This document shows, in pieces, positions 23,437-32,049 of a stretch of 64,000 nt of DNA. Position numbers and translations under genes: made by a program. The notes below the pieces were generated by a model that worked only from the letters and a program-made list of their open reading frames with translations, ran no database searches and was not told where the DNA came from. How positions within the stretch are numbered: the stretch's first letter is position 1; each line of letters opens with the position of its first letter. Source of the DNA: Pseudomonadota bacterium (GTDB lineage Bacteria; Pseudomonadota; Gammaproteobacteria; Steroidobacterales; Woeseiaceae); the NCBI GenBank assembly GCA_022567295.1, contig JADFHE010000001.1:86429-150428 (forward strand). The letters run 5' to 3'.

Positions 23437-24831
23437 ATGCTAAAACCTTCGTTGCAGCTAAAACTTAGCCAGTCATTGACAATGACACCGCAATTACAAC
23501 AGGCGATTCGCCTTTTGCAGCTGCCTATCCTTGATCTGAATGCCGAAATACAGGAAGCGCTCGAAGACAACATCATGCTCGAAATGGAGGACCTGCCTGA
23601 GGCCCCCCGCACCAGTGCCGATTCCAGCGCTGAAGTCGAGACGATCAAAACCGATGAGCAATGGCAAATACCGGCCGCCGACCGCGCACAGCACAGCGGC
23701 TGGAACGGCGAAGTGCGACCGATCACCGAGTTTGCCGACGAATCCGGAAAGACCCTGCACGAGCACCTCTATTGGCAACTCGAAATGGAAGACTTCACGG
23801 CCCGTGAAGCGTTAATCGGTGAGGCCCTGGTCGATTCGATCAATGACGACGGCTACCTAATCGCCGCGATCGATGAAATAATTTCCAGCCTTGACGAGCA
23901 GCCACCGATCACCATGGATGAGGCCGAAAAGGCACTGGCGAAAGTGCAGCGTCTCGATCCGGTTGGTGTCGGCGCACGATCCTTGTCCGAGTGTGTAATG
24001 AGACAAATTGAACAACTCGATGCCAGTACACCTGGACGCCAACTGGCTCTAGATATCGCGGCGGACCGTCTCGATCTCGTTGCAAGTCGTGACTATGGCG
24101 AATTGCGACGGGGCCTCAGAACATCGGAAGAAAAACTGCACGAGGCATTAGCGCTGGTGCGGGGCTGCAACCCGAAACCCGGACTCGCCGTCAGCCCGGC
24201 CGCCGTACAGTACATCATCCCGGATGTCTTCGTCCGCAAAGTGGACAAGCGCTGGCAGGTAGAAATTAGCCCAACCGGGGTGCCGAAGCTGTCGGTGAAT
24301 CAGCAGTACGCAAGATTGCTGCGTGGCAGCAGCGAGCACGCCGTTCTCAAGACTCAGTTACAGGAGGCACGCTGGCTCATCCGAAGCCTCGAAATTCGCA
24401 ACGAAACCCTGCTAAAAGTCGCAACCAGCATTGTCACGCGACAAGTAAGTTTTCTGGAGCATGGCGACGAAGCAATGAAGCCTATGGTACTTCGCGACAT
24501 CGCCGAAGAGATTGGCATGCATGAGTCGACAATTTCACGTGTAACCACTAACAAGTTCATGCATACGCCGCGCGGCGTATTCGAATTCAAGTATTTCTTC
24601 TCCAGCCACTTGTCATCTGCCACCGGTGAAGACCAATCTTCGACGTCGGTTCGCGCAAAGATTCGCAAGTTGATTGGGGCCGAGAACCCCAGCAAACCGC
24701 TGAGCGATAGCAAGATCACGAACTTACTAAAGGATGACGGCATTTCGGTTGCGAGAAGGACGGTCGCGAAGTACCGTGAAGCTATGAATATCCCCTCGTC
24801 GAGCGAGCGCAGGAATCGCGAAACCAGGTGA
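23437..24831 (+). CDS. rpoN: RNA polymerase sigma-54 factor
   Basis: LKLSQSLTMTPQLQQAIRLLQLP; C-terminal ISVARRTVAKYREAMNIPSS RpoN box. Confidence 0.98.
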   Translation: MLKPSLQLKLSQSLTMTPQLQQAIRLLQLPILDLNAEIQEALEDNIMLEMEDLPEAPRTSADSSAEVETIKTDEQWQIPAADRAQHSGWNGEVRPITEFADESGKTLHEHLYWQLEMEDFTAREALIGEALVDSINDDGYLIAAIDEIISSLDEQPPITMDEAEKALAKVQRLDPVGVGARSLSECVMRQIEQLDASTPGRQLALDIAADRLDLVASRDYGELRRGLRTSEEKLHEALALVRGCNPKPGLAVSPAAVQYIIPDVFVRKVDKRWQVEISPTGVPKLSVNQQYARLLRGSSEHAVLKTQLQEARWLIRSLEIRNETLLKVATSIVTRQVSFLEHGDEAMKPMVLRDIAEEIGMHESTISRVTTNKFMHTPRGVFEFKYFFSSHLSSATGEDQSSTSVRAKIRKLIGAENPSKPLSDSKITNLLKDDGISVARRTVAKYREAMNIPSSSERRNRETR

Positions 24832-24918
24832 CCCGGTAGTCAAGATAATCCCAAGGAGACAAACGAAACTGCAGCCGAACCCCAGAAGACCGCAAGATAA
24901 CCAAAACTGGAGACAACT

Positions 24919-25239
24919 ATGCAATTGAATGTTTCAGGCCACCACATCGAAGTCACGGATTCACTAAGAGAGTATGTTGAGTCTAAAGTAGAGAAAACAG
25001 CCCGTCACTTTGACCTAGTGTCTGACGTCCATTGTATCTTGACCGTCGAAAAACTCCGGCACAAAGCCGAGGCTACAGTTCACCTAAATGGCGGTACGAT
25101 CTACGCCGACAATACCGAAGAGGACATGTACGCTGCGATCGATGGTCTCGTTGACAAGCTCGAGAGACGAGTCCGAAAGTACAAAGAAAAGCTCGGCGAT
25201 CACCATGCCAGAGACAAAGAAAAAATCCGCTACGCCTGA
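24919..25239 (+). CDS. hpf: Ribosome hibernation promoting factor (HPF short form)
   Basis: MQLNVSGHHIEVTDSLREYVESKVEK; follows rpoN. Confidence 0.96.
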   Translation: MQLNVSGHHIEVTDSLREYVESKVEKTARHFDLVSDVHCILTVEKLRHKAEATVHLNGGTIYADNTEEDMYAAIDGLVDKLERRVRKYKEKLGDHHARDKEKIRYA

Positions 25240-25280
25240 GTCCGCACACGATTTGTGCGGTCAACCAGCCGCGTAAATCG

Positions 25281-25796
25281 TTGCTACCAGAAGTTACCCT
25301 TATGCTGCTTGAAGAAATACTAAAACCGGACGGCGTCCTGTGTAATGCAACCGCTCGAAGCAAGAAACATTGCATGGAAATTCTTAGCGAATTGCTGGTT
25401 CGCTCGAATCCCGAAATTGCCAGCGAAGTAATTTTCGGTCGCCTGATCGAGCGTGAGCGTCTTGGTTGCACGGGACTCGACAAAGGCGCTGCATTTCCTC
25501 ATTGCCGCGTTAAGGGCCTGCTTGTGAGCAACGCCGCACTCATCAAGCTGTCAGAACCCGTTGATTTCGACGCTGCCGACGGCGAACCTGTCGACCTGAT
25601 TTTCGGCATGATGGTGCCGATCAAACTCGATGATAGTCACTATGCGGACATCAAAATGATTACTCGCGTCCTGGCCGACGAAGGCCTGCGTTCTCGCTTG
25701 CGCAGCATGAATTCCAGCAGCGATCTTTACGACGCATTGCTCAATGGCTCCGCGCTTGTTGCGCCGGGCCCTGTACCCGTAACCCAGGGGTCCTGA
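25281..25796 (+). CDS. ptsN: PTS IIA-like nitrogen regulatory protein PtsN
   Basis: GCTGLDKGAAFPHCRVKGL EIIA-Ntr phospho-His region; rpoN operon position. Confidence 0.95.
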   Translation: MLPEVTLMLLEEILKPDGVLCNATARSKKHCMEILSELLVRSNPEIASEVIFGRLIERERLGCTGLDKGAAFPHCRVKGLLVSNAALIKLSEPVDFDAADGEPVDLIFGMMVPIKLDDSHYADIKMITRVLADEGLRSRLRSMNSSSDLYDALLNGSALVAPGPVPVTQGS

Positions 25797-25824
25797 CCGC
25801 CGCGGAATCGCGATTGAAATTTCT

Positions 25825-26715
25825 ATGTCCAGAGATCTTCGTCTGATAATTGTCAGCGGTCTGTCAGGGTCCGGTAAGTCAGTCGCCCTGCATGTTCTTG
25901 AGGACCTCGGTTACTACTGTATCGACAACATCCCGGCTGCCTTGCTGAAAGCAGCAGTTCACGAGGTTCACTCGGGCGAAGGATCAGCACGCGAACTTCT
26001 CGCTGTTGGTGTCGATGCCCGCAATAGGCCTAAGGACCTTGAGGCGTTACCCGGATTAATTGATGACCTGCGTCGTCAAGGCGTTAGCACAGACATTGTG
26101 TTTTTACACGCGAGCGACGAAGTTTTGTTGCAACGCTACAGTGAATCCCGCCGCCGACACCCGCTTGCCACACACGGCGCGGAGTTGCGCGTGGCGATCG
26201 ACACCGAGCGTGAAATCCTGACGCAGATCAATAATGCAGCTGATCTGATCATTGATACGTCCCAGACCAGTATTTATGAACTCGCCGATGTAATCCGGGA
26301 GAGGGTCGACCGTAGAAAATCGGAATCTCTTTCTGTATTGATCGAATCCTTTGGTTACAAACATCGAATCCCGGCGGACGCCGATTTCGTTTTCGACATG
26401 CGTTGCCTGCCGAACCCATACTGGTCTGTCGAATTGCGTGGCCTGACAGGACTTGATAGCGAGGTGATCGAGTTTCTGAATTCGCACGACAGCTTCATAG
26501 CGATGTACGAAGACATTGCCGGCTTCCTCAATCGCTGGATTCCGCGATTTGAAGACGCGCACCGCGGTTATCTGACTATTGCCATCGGCTGCACGGGCGG
26601 TCAACACCGCTCCGTATGTATGGCTGAGAAACTTGCGTCGCAGTTGCGAAAACAACACGAACCTGTGCTCACGCGGCACAACAACCTGGCACATCAACGT
26701 CTCCATCCGGACTAA
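25825..26715 (+). CDS. rapZ: RNase adapter protein RapZ
   Basis: IVSGLSGSGKSVALHVLEDLGYYCIDNIP, AIGCTGGQHRSVCMAEKLA. Confidence 0.97.
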   Translation: MSRDLRLIIVSGLSGSGKSVALHVLEDLGYYCIDNIPAALLKAAVHEVHSGEGSARELLAVGVDARNRPKDLEALPGLIDDLRRQGVSTDIVFLHASDEVLLQRYSESRRRHPLATHGAELRVAIDTEREILTQINNAADLIIDTSQTSIYELADVIRERVDRRKSESLSVLIESFGYKHRIPADADFVFDMRCLPNPYWSVELRGLTGLDSEVIEFLNSHDSFIAMYEDIAGFLNRWIPRFEDAHRGYLTIAIGCTGGQHRSVCMAEKLASQLRKQHEPVLTRHNNLAHQRLHPD

Positions 26716-26734
26716 GCTGCTAAACTCCGGCCGC

Positions 26735-28084
26735 ATGGAAGCCGGAGAGCGAACAAAAGACAGCCTCGAGATTCTGCGCCAGCAACTGGACAGTGGTCGT
26801 ATGCGTTCGGCCCGGGTCATGGTCAACAGCCTGCACCCCTCGGAACTTGCCCGGTTGCTGGAGTCCCTGCCGCGTAAGAAGCGTTCCATCCTGTGGGACA
26901 TCGTCGATCTCGAGATTGAGGGAGACGTTCTGGTCGAAGTCTCCGACGAAGTGCGCGATGGCCTTCTTGAGGGCATGCAGACCGAGGAGCTCATCGCCGC
27001 CGCCGACGGCATGGAGGTTGACGATCTCGCCGACCTGCTGAGCGACCTGCCGGAGACGGTTACTCAGGAGGTCCTGCAGTCTCTCGACAAACAAGATCAG
27101 GAACGCGTTCAACAAGTTCTCGCCTACGACGAGGAAAGCGCTGGCGGTTTGATGAACGTCGACATCGTGACGGTTCGTCCCGATGTCACGCTGGAAGTCG
27201 TCGCACGCTACTTGCGTGCTGTTGGCGATATTCCTGACGGCACGGACTCAATTTTCGTCGTCAGCAGGGACAACAGCTACATCGGCTCATTGTTTCTGTC
27301 GCGATTACTAACGAACGACCCGGACGAGATGGTCGCAAACGTCATGTCTACAGAGGTAATGCCGATTCCCGCGCATACGCCTTCGACCCAGGTTGTTTGG
27401 GAATTCGAAAATCGCGACCTGTTGTCGGCACCCGTTGTTGACGACGATTTCCGCGTACTTGGCCGAATCACGGTCGATGACATCGTGGACGTGATCCGTG
27501 ATGAAGCCGAGCACTCCCTGATGAGCGCCGCCGGGCTTGATGAAGAAGACGACATGTTTGCGCCTGTTTTCAAGAGCGCGGGCCGTCGTGCCCTGTGGCT
27601 CGGCGTCAATTTGTGTACGGCCTTCCTCGCTGCCGCTGTTGTCGATCTGTTTCAGACGACGGTCGACAAGATCGTACTGCTGGCTGTTCTCATGCCCGTC
27701 GTTCCAAGCATGGGTGGTGTCGCCGGCACGCAGTCCCTGACGATTATTACCCGTGCCATGGCTCTCGGCCAAATCAACAGGGATAATGCGATGGGAATCC
27801 TCCGCAAAGAGTTGATGGTCGGAATCCTGAACGGCATTGGTTGGGCGATCGTTGTATCGCTGTTTACTTTCTGGTGGTTCGAAGAATGGCGCATCGGTGG
27901 CATCATCGGCGCTGCCATGATCATCAATCTGATCATTGCCGCAGTCGCGGGATGCAGCATTCCATTGATCCTGAAACGTCTCAACGTCGATCCAGCGCTC
28001 GCCGGCGGCGTCGTTCTGACAACGGTAACTGACGTCATCGGCTACGCAGCATTCCTGGGACTCGGCGCCGCATTGTTGTTGTAG
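26735..28084 (+). CDS. mgtE: Magnesium transporter MgtE
   Basis: MgtE_N, CBS pair, TM domain with PSMGGVAGTQSLTIITRA; ATG at 26735. Confidence 0.96.
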   Translation: MEAGERTKDSLEILRQQLDSGRMRSARVMVNSLHPSELARLLESLPRKKRSILWDIVDLEIEGDVLVEVSDEVRDGLLEGMQTEELIAAADGMEVDDLADLLSDLPETVTQEVLQSLDKQDQERVQQVLAYDEESAGGLMNVDIVTVRPDVTLEVVARYLRAVGDIPDGTDSIFVVSRDNSYIGSLFLSRLLTNDPDEMVANVMSTEVMPIPAHTPSTQVVWEFENRDLLSAPVVDDDFRVLGRITVDDIVDVIRDEAEHSLMSAAGLDEEDDMFAPVFKSAGRRALWLGVNLCTAFLAAAVVDLFQTTVDKIVLLAVLMPVVPSMGGVAGTQSLTIITRAMALGQINRDNAMGILRKELMVGILNGIGWAIVVSLFTFWWFEEWRIGGIIGAAMIINLIIAAVAGCSIPLILKRLNVDPALAGGVVLTTVTDVIGYAAFLGLGAALLL

Positions 28085-28094
28085 ATGGTCGCGT

Positions 28095-29312
28095 TTACGT
28101 GGCGTCGGGCCGGAATCCACTGAGATCCCTCTTGATCCAGTCCGGGGCGAACAATCGCGGTACCTCGGCGCCGGAAACGAAATCCTGCAACTCGTCCTTA
28201 ACTTTCATACCGTCACGGTAACCTAGCGCAATCAAATCTCGCGTATACGCCTTCTCGAACAGCAAAAAACTCAGCAGCCGGTTGCCACTCGGGCTCTTGC
28301 CGCTGATTCCCCGTAGCAAAGCCCGTAAAGCGACCGGCAATTCCCGTCGATGGCGAAAGGCGATCTCCCTGAGATCTTCGCTAGGCACCACCAGCATCGT
28401 GTCGATCGGCCTGACTCTGGCCAGCGCGCCGCGTCTGTGCTCGGCCGGTGCAGCGTCGATGAGCTGATTAATTCGTGTCATTCGCTCAAGATCGGAGTAC
28501 AGACCGTCCATAAACAAAGTATCGAGCATGTAACCGGCTATCTGCGCAATGCTGGGTGGCGGGCCCAGAGTCGTCGGTATTTTTTCGCCCGTCTCGTCAC
28601 GAATACCGATGACCAAAATCCTGTCTGCGCCGAGATGAATGGCCGGGCTCAATGGTGTCGCCTGACGCATCGCGCCGTCGCCGAAGAACTCGTTGCCGAT
28701 CCTTTGCGGCGGGAAAATCATCGGCACTGCGATACTCGCCATCAGGTGGTCCAGGTTCAGATGCGTGCGTTTTCCGCAACGTCGCGTGCGTACCCAGTCA
28801 CGCAGACTATCGGGCCCCTCGAAAAAAGACGTTGATCGTGCAGACTCGTAACCTGCCGCCGTAATCGCGACGGCGGCGAGATTGCCATTTTCAATTGCTA
28901 CCCGAATTCTCGGAAAATGCACGTTTCGACTCAACAATTCGCGCAATGGCGCATTATCCAGCAACGACTTCGGTGTACCGACAAGCCAACCTCCGAGCAC
29001 GATGGACAACAGCCAGTGCACGCTGCTCTTGAGCATAGTCAGGTGGTCGGTCTTATAGACCTGATGACAACGAAAATGGGCCCAGACCTGTTCCAGTTCA
29101 GCTATCGCCGAGCGAAAATGTTGCGCCCGCGCCGCCAGCACGACTGAATTGATCGCTCCCGCCGACGTACCACTGATCACCGAAAACGGGTTGGCACTTT
29201 TTTTCGGCAGGATTTCCGCCAGCGCCTTGAGTACGCCGACCTGAAATGCGCCACGCGCACCGCCACCGGGCAAAACTAGCGCGATATTCATCGAATCAGA
29301 CTGATTGGTCAT
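28095..29312 (-). CDS. Patatin-like phospholipase (RssA-like)
   Basis: LPGGGARGAFQVGVLKAL, SGTSAGAINS, FFGDGAMRQ catalytic elements. Confidence 0.92.
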   Translation of the reverse strand: MTNQSDSMNIALVLPGGGARGAFQVGVLKALAEILPKKSANPFSVISGTSAGAINSVVLAARAQHFRSAIAELEQVWAHFRCHQVYKTDHLTMLKSSVHWLLSIVLGGWLVGTPKSLLDNAPLRELLSRNVHFPRIRVAIENGNLAAVAITAAGYESARSTSFFEGPDSLRDWVRTRRCGKRTHLNLDHLMASIAVPMIFPPQRIGNEFFGDGAMRQATPLSPAIHLGADRILVIGIRDETGEKIPTTLGPPPSIAQIAGYMLDTLFMDGLYSDLERMTRINQLIDAAPAEHRRGALARVRPIDTMLVVPSEDLREIAFRHRRELPVALRALLRGISGKSPSGNRLLSFLLFEKAYTRDLIALGYRDGMKVKDELQDFVSGAEVPRLFAPDWIKRDLSGFRPDAT

Positions 29313-29421
29313 AAGGCCTATTCAAATAATTACAGATCCTTCAATGCCAGCGTATTATAATGCCACTATTACTGGCGAGACCGCATTAACATTGCCAGCC
29401 CTGAAAACTCGGACCCAGATC

Positions 29422-29970
29422 ATGATGCGTTTTATTTCCGTTGCTGCCGTCGCTCTTGCAGCGATTCTGATCTCACTGACAATTACGTCGATCGGTATTG
29501 CCGGTGAGCAGCCCGTTGTCGGAACCCCTGCTCCGGAGTTTGAGCTTCCCGATCAGGATGGCCAGCTCCACTCGCTCGAAGATTATCGCGATCAATGGGT
29601 GGTTCTGTATTTCTACCCCAAGGACGAAACTCCTGGCTGCACGACGGAAGCCTGTGAATTTCGCGACAATATATTTGCATTTCGTGATCTTGGCGTGCAA
29701 ATACTCGGCGTCAGCCTCGACGATGTCGAGTCGCACAAGGCGTTCGCAGAAAATCACGGCCTGCCATTTCCGCTGCTCGCCGATTCGGATGGTGAAACGT
29801 CAACGGCGTACGGCGTGAAAACCCGCATGTTTGGAATGACAGTCGCCAAAAGACAAACGTTTATTATTGGTCCTGACGGCAACATTGCAAAACATTACGA
29901 GAAAGTCAAACCTGACGAGCATTCGGCAGAGTTGCTTGCAGATCTGAAGGAACTGGGCGCCGGAACCTAA
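29422..29970 (+). CDS. Peroxiredoxin, BCP/PrxQ type, with N-terminal signal-like segment
   Basis: VLYFYPKDETPGCTTEACEFRDN; hydrophobic N-terminus ISVAAVALAAILISLTITSIGIA. Confidence 0.9.
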   Translation: MMRFISVAAVALAAILISLTITSIGIAGEQPVVGTPAPEFELPDQDGQLHSLEDYRDQWVVLYFYPKDETPGCTTEACEFRDNIFAFRDLGVQILGVSLDDVESHKAFAENHGLPFPLLADSDGETSTAYGVKTRMFGMTVAKRQTFIIGPDGNIAKHYEKVKPDEHSAELLADLKELGAGT

Positions 29971-31142
29971 TGCAGAGCCTTGATGCCTTCATCAAGACCA
30001 GCAATTGTGAGCGGGTACATCCGTTCACTCATTAGTTCACGAACCAGCTTCACTGATGGCGTGTAGTCCCAACGGGACTTCGGTTCGGGGTTCAGCCATA
30101 TTGCCTTGGGATAGGTTTTCAACAGTCGCTTGATCCAGACTGCGCCGGGTTCCTCGTTCCAGTGTTCGACGCTGCCGCCCGCATAAGCTATTTCGTACGG
30201 GCTCATCGTTGCATCGCCAACGAAAATCAGTTTGTAGTCCGATGCGTATTTGTGCGTGATGTCGAATATCGGTGTTTTCTCCGATTGCCGCCGTCGATTA
30301 TCCTTCCACATGCTTTCATAAATGAAATTATGGAAATAGAAGTACTCCAGATGCTTGAATTCGCTACGAGCAGCCGAAAACGTTTCCTCACATATTTTGA
30401 CGTGGTCATCCATCGACCCGCCGATGTCGAGACAAAGAAGCACCTTGACGGCGTTATGCCGCTCCGGGACCATGCGGATATCCAACATCCCTCCATTGCG
30501 TGCCGTCTTATCGATCGTGTCATTTAAATCCAGCTGATCCGCAGCACCCTCACGAGCAAATCTTCGCAGGCGACGTAACGCGACTTTAATGTTGCGTGTA
30601 CCAAGCTCCACCGAATCATCCAGATTGCGGTATTCTCGCTTATCCCAGACTTTGACCGCACTACGATTGCGAGAGCCCTGTTGGCCAATGCGCACGCCCT
30701 CCGGATTGTAGCCATAGGCACCAAATGGCGAAGTGCCTGCCGTCCCGATCCACTTGTTGCCACCTTCGTGACGCTCATCCTGTTCTTCGAGCCGTTGCTG
30801 CAGCGCCTTCATGAGCTCTTCAAACCCGCCCATCGACTCGATCAACTTCCGATCGTCCTCGGATAACGACAGCTCTGCCTGGCGTTGCAGCCATTCCTCC
30901 GGAATATCCTGCATCAAGTCCGCCAGCGAATCGTCGACGCCCTTAAAGTAGGCGCCGAATATTCGGTCAAAACGGTCGAGATATGCTTCATCTTTGACAA
31001 GCGTCGCTCGCGCCAGGAAATAGAAGTCGTCAATGCTCTGCCCGGCCAGTCCGCTGTTCATCACCTCGTGCAATGTCAGCAGCTCGGTTATCGAGGTTTT
31101 CATGCCACCGTCGCGAAGCATGTAGAAGAATGGAATCAGCAT
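29967..31142 (-). CDS. VWA (CoxE-like) domain protein
   Basis: VLLCLDIGGSMDDHVKICEETFSAARSEFKHLEYFYFHN (MIDAS-like); next to MoxR ATPase. Confidence 0.9.
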   Translation of the reverse strand: MLIPFFYMLRDGGMKTSITELLTLHEVMNSGLAGQSIDDFYFLARATLVKDEAYLDRFDRIFGAYFKGVDDSLADLMQDIPEEWLQRQAELSLSEDDRKLIESMGGFEELMKALQQRLEEQDERHEGGNKWIGTAGTSPFGAYGYNPEGVRIGQQGSRNRSAVKVWDKREYRNLDDSVELGTRNIKVALRRLRRFAREGAADQLDLNDTIDKTARNGGMLDIRMVPERHNAVKVLLCLDIGGSMDDHVKICEETFSAARSEFKHLEYFYFHNFIYESMWKDNRRRQSEKTPIFDITHKYASDYKLIFVGDATMSPYEIAYAGGSVEHWNEEPGAVWIKRLLKTYPKAIWLNPEPKSRWDYTPSVKLVRELMSERMYPLTIAGLDEGIKALH

Positions 31143-31160
31143 GGGTTCTGGTTCCCGCGG

Positions 31161-32018
31161 TTACTGCGGACTGTTGCGCCGATCGAGAAAGACAAGTTGC
31201 TCAAACAAATGCACATCCTGCTCGTTCTTCAGCAATGCACCGTACAGCGGTGGAATCGCGCTGCGCATATTTTCGCGCCGCAACGCCTCCGGCGGAATAT
31301 CCTCGGCCAGAAGCAACTTGATCCAATCCAGCAGTTCAGAGGTCGAAGGCTTTTTCTTCAGGCCGCGCACGTCGCGAATTTTGTAGAAAGCATTCAACGC
31401 TTCCGTTAGCAGCTGTTTCTTCAATTTCGGAAAATGTACGTCGACGATTTGTGCCATCGTTTTCTGGTCCGGAAACTTGATGTAGTGGAAGAAACAGCGG
31501 CGCAGAAAGGCGTCCGGTAATTCTTTTTCGTTGTTGCTGGTGATGACAATGATCGGTCGATGACGCGCTGATATCAGCTGCTTCGTCTCGTACACATAGA
31601 ATTCCATCCGATCGAGTTCCCGCAATAAGTCGTTCGGAAACTCGATGTCCGCTTTGTCGATTTCGTCAATCAACAGTACGGGTTGAACGTCCGAGTCGAA
31701 CGCCTCCCAGACTGTGCCGCGCATGATGTAATTGGATATATCGTGCACTTTTTCGTCGCCGAGCTGTGAGTCCCGGAGTCGAGCCACCGCATCGTATTCG
31801 TACAGGCCTTGCTGGGCTTTGGTGGTCGACTTGATGTGCCACTCGTAGAGTGGTTTGCGCAATGATTGCGCTATTTCGAAAGCGAGCTGCGTTTTGCCTG
31901 TGCCGGGCTCACCTTTGATCAGTATTGGACGCTCCAGCGTCACGGCCGCATTGACGGCCATGGTCAGGTCTTCAGTTGCAATATACGAACGGGTTCCTGT
32001 GAATCTGTTATCGGCCAT
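31161..32018 (-). CDS. MoxR-family AAA+ ATPase
   Basis: LIKGEPGTGKTQLAFEIA, LLIDEIDKAD, VITSNNEKELPDAFLRRCFFHYI. Confidence 0.95.
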   Translation of the reverse strand: MADNRFTGTRSYIATEDLTMAVNAAVTLERPILIKGEPGTGKTQLAFEIAQSLRKPLYEWHIKSTTKAQQGLYEYDAVARLRDSQLGDEKVHDISNYIMRGTVWEAFDSDVQPVLLIDEIDKADIEFPNDLLRELDRMEFYVYETKQLISARHRPIIVITSNNEKELPDAFLRRCFFHYIKFPDQKTMAQIVDVHFPKLKKQLLTEALNAFYKIRDVRGLKKKPSTSELLDWIKLLLAEDIPPEALRRENMRSAIPPLYGALLKNEQDVHLFEQLVFLDRRNSPQ

Positions 32019-32049
32019 CGGTCTTTCCGTCATGGGTGGCTACGCCATC

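Noticed and set aside
26104-27012. 302-aa minus-strand ORF over rapZ/mgtE
   Set aside because: Overlaps two conserved genes in antisense; low-complexity shadow composition.
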